NCBI GenBank assembly: GCA_964441505.1 | Contig: CAYTUV010000012.1 | Location: 1 to 64,000, forward strand | From: Fen-1258 sp964441505 | Lineage (GTDB): Bacteria > Bacteroidota > Ignavibacteria > Ignavibacteriales > Melioribacteraceae | DNA: 64,000 nucleotides | Reading direction: 5' to 3' | Part shown: positions 25,586 through 32,543 of the stretch, in pieces | Layout of the letters: each line of letters begins with the position of its first letter | Position numbering within the stretch: the stretch's first letter is position 1 | Program-made: the position numbers and the translations under genes | The notes under the pieces: model-generated | The model's database searches: none | The model's input: the letters and a program-made list of their open reading frames with translations, nothing else | Told to the model about the DNA's origin: nothing

Positions 25586-26425
25586 CTAGAAAATCGCGAT
25601 TTTGATTGCAAGAGGGGAAATAAATGTAGTCTCTATACTTGATTTTTTTTCTTCATGCAGATTCACAACCCAATCCCCAACAAAATAACCGATAGCCGCA
25701 CTGAGAAAAACATCCGACGACCAATGATTATCCTGATAGACACGCGAGACCGCGGTAAGCACTGCCGGTATGTATGCAATTATCTTTAATAAATCCGACT
25801 TGGTATTCCTAGCCAAAACTGTTGAAAGGGAAAAAGCTAATGTAACGTGACCGGAGGGGAGTGAATGAAAATCATCATCCAGAATCGAAAACGGTTTGTA
25901 AGTTGCGTCCCCCTTGTTTGTAAATGGGCGTGCTTTCCCAACTACCACCTTGAGGAGTGTTGTAATTGCCCCGGCATATATTGCGGATTGAACAATCTCA
26001 AATCCGATTTTTTTTGTCGATGCATCATTCGCTATTATTCCGTGCAAACCAAATGCACCCGCTAAAATTGCAGTGGGATAACCTTCGCCCCAAATTCTTC
26101 CGGCTTCAATTGGAAAACTTTTATAGTAACTCCGATCCTTTAAAACATTCTCACGGATCGGCTGATCGGCCTGCATGAGTAAAATTGTTCCTGCACTTAT
26201 CAATCCGAATTTCAACCAATCGTTGCTCTCCCATTTTGTCGGCTGCTGAATAAAACGAAACGATTCATCTGAAAATTGGGAAAGGTTGTAGACATTTTGC
26301 GAAAATAAAGATGGTTGGACCATCAAAAAAAGCAATACTATGGAATGAATTTTAAATCGTAAACGATTGGTTTTCGATTTATTAATATTAGGAGAGTTAC
26401 TTAGAAGTAGGAGATTTTTCGTCAC
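25586..26425 (-). CDS. PAP2-family phosphatase, exported or membrane-bound
   Basis: The three phosphatase motifs are present in order: 'KVVVGKARPF' (K-x6-RP), 'SLPSGHVT' (PSGH) and 'SRVYQDNHWSSD' (SR-x5-H-x3-D). An N-terminal hydrophobic stretch ending 'LFSQ' suggests export. Family members dephosphorylate lipid phosphates such as undecaprenyl pyrophosphate or phosphatidic acid derivatives, and the exact substrate is unclear. The GTG start at 26425 follows GAGGA by five bases and comes eight bases after the DUF190 stop, so it is the third gene of the crcB operon. Confidence 0.9.
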   Translation of the reverse strand: MTKNLLLLSNSPNINKSKTNRLRFKIHSIVLLFLMVQPSLFSQNVYNLSQFSDESFRFIQQPTKWESNDWLKFGLISAGTILLMQADQPIRENVLKDRSYYKSFPIEAGRIWGEGYPTAILAGAFGLHGIIANDASTKKIGFEIVQSAIYAGAITTLLKVVVGKARPFTNKGDATYKPFSILDDDFHSLPSGHVTLAFSLSTVLARNTKSDLLKIIAYIPAVLTAVSRVYQDNHWSSDVFLSAAIGYFVGDWVVNLHEEKKSSIETTFISPLAIKIAIF

Positions 26426-26433
26426 TTCGTTCC

Positions 26434-26787
26434 TCAGATTTTTTTGGTTGATGTGTATCTGATAATCTCAACTTTTTCGATTGTGATGAGGCCTCCGCAA
26501 TTTGCTTCCTCGAAAATTTGTTCAACGATTGGTAAAAATGCTTCGATTTTTATCTGTTCATCAACAAATTCCACCACAAGTGGTAAATCCTCTGAAAGTC
26601 GTAAAATTTTTGCAGCATGGATTCTGCTATTTCCGCCATATCCCATTATTCCTTTGTACGCAGTAGCCCCGGCAATGTTTTGCTTTCTGGCTTCAGTGAC
26701 TATTTTTTCATATACCGGTACGTGAGAAATTTTATCAGACTCGCCAACAAAGATTCTCAACAATTTTGCTTCACCTTCGATTTTCAT
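26434..26787 (-). CDS. DUF190-family protein
   Basis: This 117-residue protein has the DUF190 pattern: 'AKLLRIFVGESDKISHVPVY', 'TEARKQNIAGATAYKGIMGYG', 'DLPLVVEFVDEQIKIEAFLP' and 'GLITIEKVEIIRY'. The fold is related to PII-like ferredoxin-like signalling proteins. DUF190 genes are frequently encoded beside crcB, as here, with only a three-base gap. A role in fluoride response is inferred from context only. Confidence 0.9.
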   Translation of the reverse strand: MKIEGEAKLLRIFVGESDKISHVPVYEKIVTEARKQNIAGATAYKGIMGYGGNSRIHAAKILRLSEDLPLVVEFVDEQIKIEAFLPIVEQIFEEANCGGLITIEKVEIIRYTSTKKI

Positions 26788-26790
26788 AAT

Positions 26791-27159
26791 TCACCTTGTA
26801 ACTAAGTAAGCGATATAGACGCCTGCAAGGGTTAATAAGACACTTGCCAGAATATTCAAACCGGCAAAGAGAAACTCAGCATCCCGTATCAAATTAAATG
26901 TCTCGAATGAAAAAGTAGAGAATGTTGTAAAACCGCCGCAGAAACCGATTCCTATAAACAACTTGACTGAAGGACTGATTAATTCCTTCTCATCCAAACC
27001 AAATATCATTAAACCGAGAATAAAGCTGCCGATCAGATTTACCGCGAGAGTTCCAAATGGAAAGTATGGAAGGAAATATTTTTGAACGAAAGATGATAGC
27101 CAATAGCGGAATCCTCCGCCAAAACCTGCACCAATGAACACAATAAAATATTTGACCAA
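26791..27159 (-). CDS. crcB: CrcB/Fluc fluoride channel
   Basis: This is a 122-residue, four-helix membrane protein. It carries 'GAGFGGGFRYWLS', 'FPFGTLAVNLIGSFILG' and 'GFCGGFTTFSTFSFE', the Gly/Arg, Asn and Phe-box motifs of dual-topology fluoride channels that export fluoride. Only one copy is present, so it would act as a homodimer. The start is TTG at 27159 with AGAGA upstream. I looked upstream for a fluoride riboswitch (GGCGATGG-type motif) and did not find one. Confidence 0.95.
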   Translation of the reverse strand: MVKYFIVFIGAGFGGGFRYWLSSFVQKYFLPYFPFGTLAVNLIGSFILGLMIFGLDEKELISPSVKLFIGIGFCGGFTTFSTFSFETFNLIRDAEFLFAGLNILASVLLTLAGVYIAYLVTR

Positions 27160-27173
27160 TATTTTCTCTTTCT

Positions 27174-27203
27174 TTTGAAGGAATATAGTATAAAATAGAT
27201 TTT
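27174..27203 (+). promoter_or_regulatory. Putative Bacteroidota-type promoter of the DUF4097 gene
   Basis: TTTG at 27174-27177 and TAGATTTT at 27196-27203 are 18 bases apart. This matches the Bacteroidota housekeeping pattern TTTG/TAnnTTTG with one mismatch. It implies a leader of about 80 bases before the ATG at 27294. It is a pattern match only. Confidence 0.3.
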
Positions 27204-27293
27204 CCGGCAGAATAAAAAATGAAAATAAATGTAACTAATACAATAATCGGCGAGTCTAAACAATCAGTAAAACAAATTATTTTGGAGATTAAT

Positions 27294-28214
27294 ATGAACC
27301 GTTTATTCGAATTGAGCCTTTCGAGAAGAATATTGACCCTCTTTTGCCTGTTGGGATTAGTTTCATCAATAACATTTGCAGATGAATTGCGGCTGATTCG
27401 TGAAAAATCGTTCCAAATGAAGGACTGGCAAAACGTTTATGTTAATGCAAGCGGCGCCGATGTTAAAGTTGAGAGCTGGGATAAACAGGAAGTTTATGTA
27501 AAAATATTTAGTAACAGACGTGCCGAAGAAAAAATGACTTTCAATGTTTATCAAGAAAATGAAGTTGTCAAAGTCATAGTCAAGAGAAAAGGATCATTCT
27601 TCAATTGGTTCGGCGGCGGGCTTAGTGTAAGGATTGAGATTATGACACCGAAGAATTATAACGCAAATGTTGAAACATCCGGCGGTGATATAAAAGTTGC
27701 AAATATTACAGGCGGCTTTAGACTGGAAACATCCGGCGGTGATATAATCACTACTAACACAGATGGAAAGTTAAAAGTTGAGACTTCCGGAGGAGAAATA
27801 TCCTTATTTAAGCATAAAGGTGCTATGGATTTATCAACATCCGGAGGAGATATTATCTGTAAGGAAACAACAGGTGATCTGAATGCAGAAACATCAGGAG
27901 GAGATATTAAAATTGATTTAAGCGAAGGGAAATTATATGCTTCGACATCCGGTGGGGATATCATTATTAATTACTCAGGAATGAATAAAGGTTTTCAGGC
28001 TGAAACATCCGGTGGCGATATTCAGGTTAAATTGCCTGCAAGTTTTAAAGCCAGGGCTCATTTTGAAACCAGCGGCGGCAGTATCACAAATAATTTCAGC
28101 AATTCAAAATCTGAACGTGTGAGACGAGGGGAAGTTGATGCAGAATTTAACGGCGGCGGTGAGATTTTGAAACTCGAAACTTCGGGTGGTGACATCAGGG
28201 TTGATCAAAAATAA
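27294..28214 (+). CDS. DUF4097-type repeat protein, exported
   Basis: A signal peptide ('ILTLFCLLGLVSSITFA') is followed by an N-terminal domain and about nine copies of the motif ETSGGDI/STSGGDI spaced 16-24 residues apart, for example 'VETSGGDIKVANITGGFRL'. This is the right-handed beta-helix pattern of DUF4097 proteins, whose function is unsettled. In other bacteria they are often periplasmic or surface proteins linked to envelope regulation. The open frame begins at 27219, but I prefer the ATG at 27294. GGAG lies seven bases upstream and the signal peptide starts there, giving 306 residues. The repeats are near-identical at DNA level too. Confidence 0.88.
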   Translation: MNRLFELSLSRRILTLFCLLGLVSSITFADELRLIREKSFQMKDWQNVYVNASGADVKVESWDKQEVYVKIFSNRRAEEKMTFNVYQENEVVKVIVKRKGSFFNWFGGGLSVRIEIMTPKNYNANVETSGGDIKVANITGGFRLETSGGDIITTNTDGKLKVETSGGEISLFKHKGAMDLSTSGGDIICKETTGDLNAETSGGDIKIDLSEGKLYASTSGGDIIINYSGMNKGFQAETSGGDIQVKLPASFKARAHFETSGGSITNNFSNSKSERVRRGEVDAEFNGGGEILKLETSGGDIRVDQK

Positions 28215-28244
28215 TATTCCCAATTATTTGTTTCATTGGGATCG

Positions 28245-28281
28245 GGATCGTGATAAATTTTCGTGATCCTGATTTTATTTT
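28245..28281 (+). terminator. Probable rho-independent terminator after the DUF4097 gene
   Basis: GGATCGTGA and TCGTGATCC (28245-28253 and 28261-28269) can form a nine-pair stem including two G-U pairs with a seven-base loop. TGATTTTATTT follows. It lies about 30 bases after the stop codon. The stem is of moderate strength, so the call is tentative. Confidence 0.4.
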
Positions 28282-28409
28282 AAGCCATCTATTATTCTTA
28301 CTCCATTTTTGCACTATAACTCTAATTGGAAAAGACTCCGTTTTTAACTACTTTTTGACTGCGATTGCAAATTTTCATAAAAAAATTTTTAATAATAACA
28401 GGTTCGAAC

Positions 28410-28649
28410 ATGAAAATGGATTGGGGTCAATTTGTGGGCAAAACATTAAACATCACAATGAATGAGAATTATGGTGTTGTTTACGGTAAAGAAAAAGGGG
28501 AACACCCGACCTTTTATGAAATTGTTTTCAAGACGGGTAAATTAATCGAATCTTTTGATGAAGGATTACTTCTGGATGCAACAAGGGAGGAAAAATTATT
28601 TCAAATTTTCATCCCCTACAGTTCTATAAAGTGCGTTGAGATATTCTGA
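28410..28649 (+). CDS. Small uncharacterised protein (79 residues) upstream of Plug
   Basis: The frame is open from 28365, but the ATG at 28410, with AGG upstream, begins a compact protein 'MKMDWGQFVGKTLNITMNEN', 'YEIVFKTGKLIESFDEGLLL', ending 'FIPYSSIKCVEIF'. Alternating strands suggest a small beta-barrel. No family is recognised. Its TGA stop shares one base with the ATG of the T9SS Plug gene (TGATG), so the two are translationally coupled, and a shared role is possible. The preceding 28215-28409 region holds only a terminator-like hairpin. Confidence 0.65.
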   Translation: MKMDWGQFVGKTLNITMNENYGVVYGKEKGEHPTFYEIVFKTGKLIESFDEGLLLDATREEKLFQIFIPYSSIKCVEIF

Positions 28650-29893
28650 TGATCTCGTATCACCGATTCATCCTGTTCCTCTCAATTATTTTAATTTCAT
28701 GGTCGGTTACAAAAGCATTTGATCCTCAAATAAAGAGTCTTCGCGTTTATTCATCGGGGGATGAGGTAAATTTTCCGGTCATTGATTCATCAGATCCTGC
28801 CAAAGAATCAATCACAATTGATTTCGATGTGCTGTCCGACCAGATGCCAAGCCTGAATATCATTTTTAAATTCTGTGATGCCGATTGGAAACCATATGAA
28901 AATGCATTCCTATCGAATCCAATCTACAACTCCGAACCGAACCTTTGGTTTGAGAGATTGCCCAGTAACATCCGTGGTGCACGTTATCATTATAAAGGAT
29001 CTTTCCCGAACAATAATGTCACATTCCCTTTCTCAGGCAAATGGAAATTCTTTATAGTCGATTCTTATAATAGAGGTGCAATCCTCGCATCAGGAAGATT
29101 TTTTGTTGTTAATCCCCTGGTCAAATTGAATATACAGGTTGGCAGAGAGGGATTGCAGGGGGACATGAAAGAAATTGCTTCAACAGGAAGAACAATAGCA
29201 ATACGGACCAATTTTATTTTGCCCGATTCACTTTTCCCCTCCAACGTAAAGCGGGTGGAAATTATTGCGAACAGAAAATTCAGTTATCCGATTGTCATCG
29301 ATAGAAACTCTTACACTGCCGATCGCTTTTTTGAATGGAACGCGGCGAGCAGATTTTCGTTCACTGCACGCAATGTAAGACCCGGTAATGAGTACCGAAC
29401 AACAGATATCCGGGATATTGGTAAGTATAATACTCCGCCTGTATATGCTCACTTCGGTGAAATTGAAATGTCCAATCTTTTCACCGCAGGAAGAAGAGAT
29501 TTTAATGGGGCATCTTACCTGCTCGATTTCAGAAGTGATAGGGCCGATTATCTAAAAGTAACTTTCCGTATTCGTCCCCCTGAAGAAATAAAATCCTCAA
29601 TCTTTCTGGTCGGCTCATTTAATGATTGGAAAGTTTTGCCTGAGTATGAGATGTTTGACGACAACGGTATGATGAATCTCTCGGTGGAATTGAAACGCGG
29701 TGTGTACGAGTATCAATACGTTACGGGTCAGGTTGTTAACGGTTCAGTAGAAAACATCAATTGGGAAATTCTAGAGGGTAATTTTTACCAGACTGAAAAC
29801 GAGTACAACATTTTCCTCTATTACGGTACTGAAGAGAAAGGAGGGTATGATAAAATTATCGGCTATAAGAAAATAAAAACCAAAGCGTTATGA
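28649..29893 (+). CDS. Type IX secretion system Plug protein (former DUF5103)
   Basis: The protein has a signal peptide ('FILFLSIILISWSVTKA') and the Plug signature: 'DPQIKSLRVYSSGDEVNFPV' near the start, 'FKFCDADWKPYENAFL', 'FPFSGKWKFFIVDSYNRGAI' and 'TDIRDIGKYN'. A C-terminal early-set-like domain follows, 'FLVGSFNDWKVLPEYEM' to 'EGNFYQTENEYNIFLYYG'. In Flavobacterium johnsoniae the Plug protein occupies and seals the lateral opening of the SprA translocon when the PorV shuttle is not bound. With sprA and porX in the same window, this role is likely. Length (414) is normal. It overlaps the following oxidoreductase gene by four bases. Confidence 0.87.
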   Translation: MISYHRFILFLSIILISWSVTKAFDPQIKSLRVYSSGDEVNFPVIDSSDPAKESITIDFDVLSDQMPSLNIIFKFCDADWKPYENAFLSNPIYNSEPNLWFERLPSNIRGARYHYKGSFPNNNVTFPFSGKWKFFIVDSYNRGAILASGRFFVVNPLVKLNIQVGREGLQGDMKEIASTGRTIAIRTNFILPDSLFPSNVKRVEIIANRKFSYPIVIDRNSYTADRFFEWNAASRFSFTARNVRPGNEYRTTDIRDIGKYNTPPVYAHFGEIEMSNLFTAGRRDFNGASYLLDFRSDRADYLKVTFRIRPPEEIKSSIFLVGSFNDWKVLPEYEMFDDNGMMNLSVELKRGVYEYQYVTGQVVNGSVENINWEILEGNFYQTENEYNIFLYYGTEEKGGYDKIIGYKKIKTKAL

Positions 29894-30915
29894 GTAAAGT
29901 TAAAATTGGAGTAATAGGAACCGGGCATCTTGGGAAAATTCATACAAAACTTTTTAAAGAAGTTGAAGGCTGTGAACTAGTAGGAATTTATGATCAAGAT
30001 TATGAACGGGCTAAACAGGTTGGAGATGAATTCAAAGTAAAAGCGTTTGATGATCTGGGAAAACTGCTTGGTGGAACTGATGCGGTTGATGTTGTTGCTA
30101 CAACAAGCGCCCATTATGATTTGGTTAAACAGGCTTTCGCAAAGAACAAACATGTTTTTGTAGAGAAGCCTATTACAACACAGATATGGGAAGCCGAAGA
30201 ACTGATTAAAATAGCTGACGAAAAAAAATTAACCTTTCAGGTCGGGCATATAGAAAGATTTAATCCGGCATTAATCTCTCTGGAAAAATATAATCTTAAT
30301 CCTCTGTTCGTTCAGACTGATCGCCTCGCGCAGTTTAATCCGAGAGGGACAGATGTTGCAGTTGTTCTGGATCTTATGATTCACGATATAGATATAATTT
30401 TAAGTCTTGTAAAAAGTGAAGTAAAAAACATCAGCGCAAGCGGCGTGCCGGTTGTTTCGGATACGATTGATATTGCCAACGCCCGCCTAGAATTTGAAAA
30501 TGGAGCAATAGCAAATGTAACTGCGAGCCGTATTTCTCAGAAGAAGATGAGAAAAATGCGGATGTTCCAGCGCGATACTTATATCTCACTTGATTTTACT
30601 ACAGGAGTTTCGGAAGTATTTCGATTACTGCCGCCGGATCAAAAACCGAAAGGATTTTTCAAAACTTTTGGCGAAATTGGAATTGGTAATAAGAAGAAAA
30701 TTATTGCTTATGAACAACCAAAATTTAAGGAAGTGAATGCGCTCAAACTCGAATTAGAACTATTTGTTGGCGCGATTGTCAATGGTGTAACACCAATTGT
30801 AAGCGGCAAAGATGGGTTAAAAGCGCTACGTGTTGCAGAAATGATTATTACAAAGATCGAGGAGTCGATTAAGAACGCAAAAAATTTTCCCAGTTGGCTT
30901 AACGATGTTGGTTGA
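29890..30915 (+). CDS. Gfo/Idh/MocA-family oxidoreductase
   Basis: The N-terminal Rossmann motif is 'KIGVIGTGHLGKIHTKLF'. The family signature 'HVFVEKPITTQIWEAEELIK' includes the catalytic-region EKP, followed by 'FQVGHIERFNPAL' and a C-terminal alpha/beta domain. Proteins with 'GHIERFNP' include UDP-sugar 3-dehydrogenases such as GnnA/WlbA. In this phylum they often sit near lipid A genes, so a role in envelope sugar metabolism is plausible but unproven. Substrate cannot be assigned. It overlaps genes on both sides, indicating a tight operon from 28410 to at least 31540. Confidence 0.88.
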   Translation: MSKVKIGVIGTGHLGKIHTKLFKEVEGCELVGIYDQDYERAKQVGDEFKVKAFDDLGKLLGGTDAVDVVATTSAHYDLVKQAFAKNKHVFVEKPITTQIWEAEELIKIADEKKLTFQVGHIERFNPALISLEKYNLNPLFVQTDRLAQFNPRGTDVAVVLDLMIHDIDIILSLVKSEVKNISASGVPVVSDTIDIANARLEFENGAIANVTASRISQKKMRKMRMFQRDTYISLDFTTGVSEVFRLLPPDQKPKGFFKTFGEIGIGNKKKIIAYEQPKFKEVNALKLELELFVGAIVNGVTPIVSGKDGLKALRVAEMIITKIEESIKNAKNFPSWLNDVG

Positions 30916-31540
30916 TAAAAATAAAGTAATCAAAAAACCGTTTCAACGTATTACTCTGGTTTTTGTATTGTTGTCAATTTTTTCGGGATGCAGTGTGATT
31001 CAAACATTTTCTAATGTATCCCGATTGAAATACAGAATTCATTCGGCGAAGGACTATCAACTCCTCGGTATTGGACTCGGTAATAAAAAGTCTCTGAAAG
31101 ATTTTAACTCTTTGGAAATCTTAAAACTTTCCGCAGGTCTCATCAGAGGAAATCTTCCCATAACATTCTTAATCAATGTCGAGGCTTCAAATCCAAATGA
31201 TGGCACTGGTGGTTATCCGCGCACAGATTTGAATATCACATCATTCCCGTGGCGCCTGTACCTTAACGAAAAAGAAACAGTACGGGGTAACATTGCTCAG
31301 CCTGTATTTGTGCCGGGAAGGGGAGAATCGGTAATCATTCCAATTCAAATTGAGTTTGATGTTGCAAAATCATTCAAAGAAAAAAGTCTGGATGATATAC
31401 TTGCTCTTTTACTGCAGGTGGGAGGTGTGAAAAGTTCTACATCTAACCTGATACTTATTGCTAAACCGGTTCTTGGAACACCGCTTGGTAAATTAGAGTA
31501 TCCCGATGAGATTACAATTGTTGATAAATCATTTAATTAG
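30905..31540 (+). CDS. LEA-type-2-like lipoprotein
   Basis: The 211-residue protein has a signal with lipobox FSGC ('LLSIFSGCSVIQTF'). The mature part resembles the LEA14/water-stress domain: 'ITFLINVEASNPNDGTGGYP', 'DLNITSFPWRLYLNE' and 'GESVIIPIQIEFDV'. Such domains are small beta-sandwiches found in desiccation and outer-envelope proteins, without a defined enzyme function. It overlaps the oxidoreductase end by eleven bases and precedes the ROK kinase gene by eight bases. Confidence 0.75.
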   Translation: MLVDKNKVIKKPFQRITLVFVLLSIFSGCSVIQTFSNVSRLKYRIHSAKDYQLLGIGLGNKKSLKDFNSLEILKLSAGLIRGNLPITFLINVEASNPNDGTGGYPRTDLNITSFPWRLYLNEKETVRGNIAQPVFVPGRGESVIIPIQIEFDVAKSFKEKSLDDILALLLQVGGVKSSTSNLILIAKPVLGTPLGKLEYPDEITIVDKSFN

Positions 31541-31548
31541 AGGAAGCC

Positions 31549-32508
31549 GTGCCGAAGAAAAAATTTGCAGTTGGTGTTGACTTAGGCGGTACTTCGATCA
31601 AAGTTGGATTGGTGGACGAGAAAGGGAAAATAATTAAAAAGGTTTCTGTAGATACACATGCCGATAAAGGATTCGATGCGGTTATAAAACAGATTAAGCG
31701 AGGGGTAAAAGAGGTTCTTAAAGATAAGAGCGATAAAATATTAGGAATTGGAATTGGTGCGCCGGGAGCGGTTAAATTAAAAAAGGGGACAGTAGAAAAT
31801 CCACCAAATTTTCCAGGATGGGGCAAAGTTCACCTTGGAAATATTATTAAGAAAGAATTTGATTGTGATGTATTTGTGGAGAACGACGCTAATGCCGCAG
31901 CAATTGGCGAAATGATTTATGGTGCAGGGAAATATCATAAAAGTTTTATAATGATTACACTTGGTACAGGTGTTGGCAGCGGTATCATCATGGATAAAAA
32001 AATATTTCGAGGTGAGACCGGAATTGCAGGTGAAATCGGTCATGTAACTATCGATATTAATGGCGAACAATGCAAATGCGGATCGGTCGGGTGCGTGGAA
32101 GCTTACATTGGTAATAAATATCTGATCGAGCGGACGAAGATTAAACTGCAGGAGCAGAGTGATTCGCTACTTATAAAACTTACAAATGGTGATCTTGACC
32201 TAATTACTCCTAAACTGATTCATACTGCGGCTGAAGAGGGGGATGAATTTGCAAGGTCGATTGTAGTAGATACAGGCACTAAACTGGGCTATGCTCTGGC
32301 TTCTGCTGTCCATGTATTGGATATTGCAACTATCATCATAGGTGGCGGCGTTGCAGGATTCGGGAAATTATTACTGGATGCTGTGGAGTCTTCCTTAAAA
32401 TATAGAGTAATGAAATCCTTTCAAAACCGGATCATTGTTAAACCATCAAGATTAAAAAATGAAGCTGGGATAAAAGGTGCATCTGCACTTGTGTTTTATA
32501 AATCTTAA
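31549..32508 (+). CDS. ROK-family sugar kinase (glucokinase-like)
   Basis: The phosphate-binding 'VGVDLGGTSIKVGLVDEKG' opens the protein. The ROK motif 'CKCGSVGCVEAYIG' supplies zinc-binding cysteines, and 'VENDANAAAIGEMIYGAG' contains the catalytic-region Asp. The layout matches bacterial ROK glucokinases, which make glucose-6-phosphate; fructokinase or N-acetylmannosamine kinase specificity cannot be excluded. The start is GTG at 31549 with GAGGAA six bases upstream. It could feed glucose from glucan breakdown into metabolism. Confidence 0.9.
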   Translation: MPKKKFAVGVDLGGTSIKVGLVDEKGKIIKKVSVDTHADKGFDAVIKQIKRGVKEVLKDKSDKILGIGIGAPGAVKLKKGTVENPPNFPGWGKVHLGNIIKKEFDCDVFVENDANAAAIGEMIYGAGKYHKSFIMITLGTGVGSGIIMDKKIFRGETGIAGEIGHVTIDINGEQCKCGSVGCVEAYIGNKYLIERTKIKLQEQSDSLLIKLTNGDLDLITPKLIHTAAEEGDEFARSIVVDTGTKLGYALASAVHVLDIATIIIGGGVAGFGKLLLDAVESSLKYRVMKSFQNRIIVKPSRLKNEAGIKGASALVFYKS

Positions 32509-32513
32509 CTTTG
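32506..32513 (+). promoter_or_regulatory. Possible Bacteroidota-type -7 element upstream of lptD
   Basis: TAACTTTG fits TAnnTTTG exactly and lies 31 bases before the lptD ATG, overlapping the end of the ROK kinase gene. No TTTG is found at the expected -33 distance, so it is a weak call. Confidence 0.25.
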
Positions 32514-32543
32514 CATTGAACAGAAAAAGAATACATTCCACCT

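Noticed and set aside
25590..25603. AAAATCGCGATTTT palindrome
   Set aside because: It lies in the last codons of the PAP2 gene and encodes ordinary Lys/Ile/Ala/Ile residues, so chance is likely.
27160..27293. Fluoride riboswitch upstream of crcB
   Set aside because: The conserved GGCGATGG/pseudoknot pattern is absent in the minus-strand leader.
27656..27964. Minus-strand frame with regular ISPPDVS repeats
   Set aside because: It is the mirror image of the SGGDI repeats in the DUF4097 gene on the other strand.
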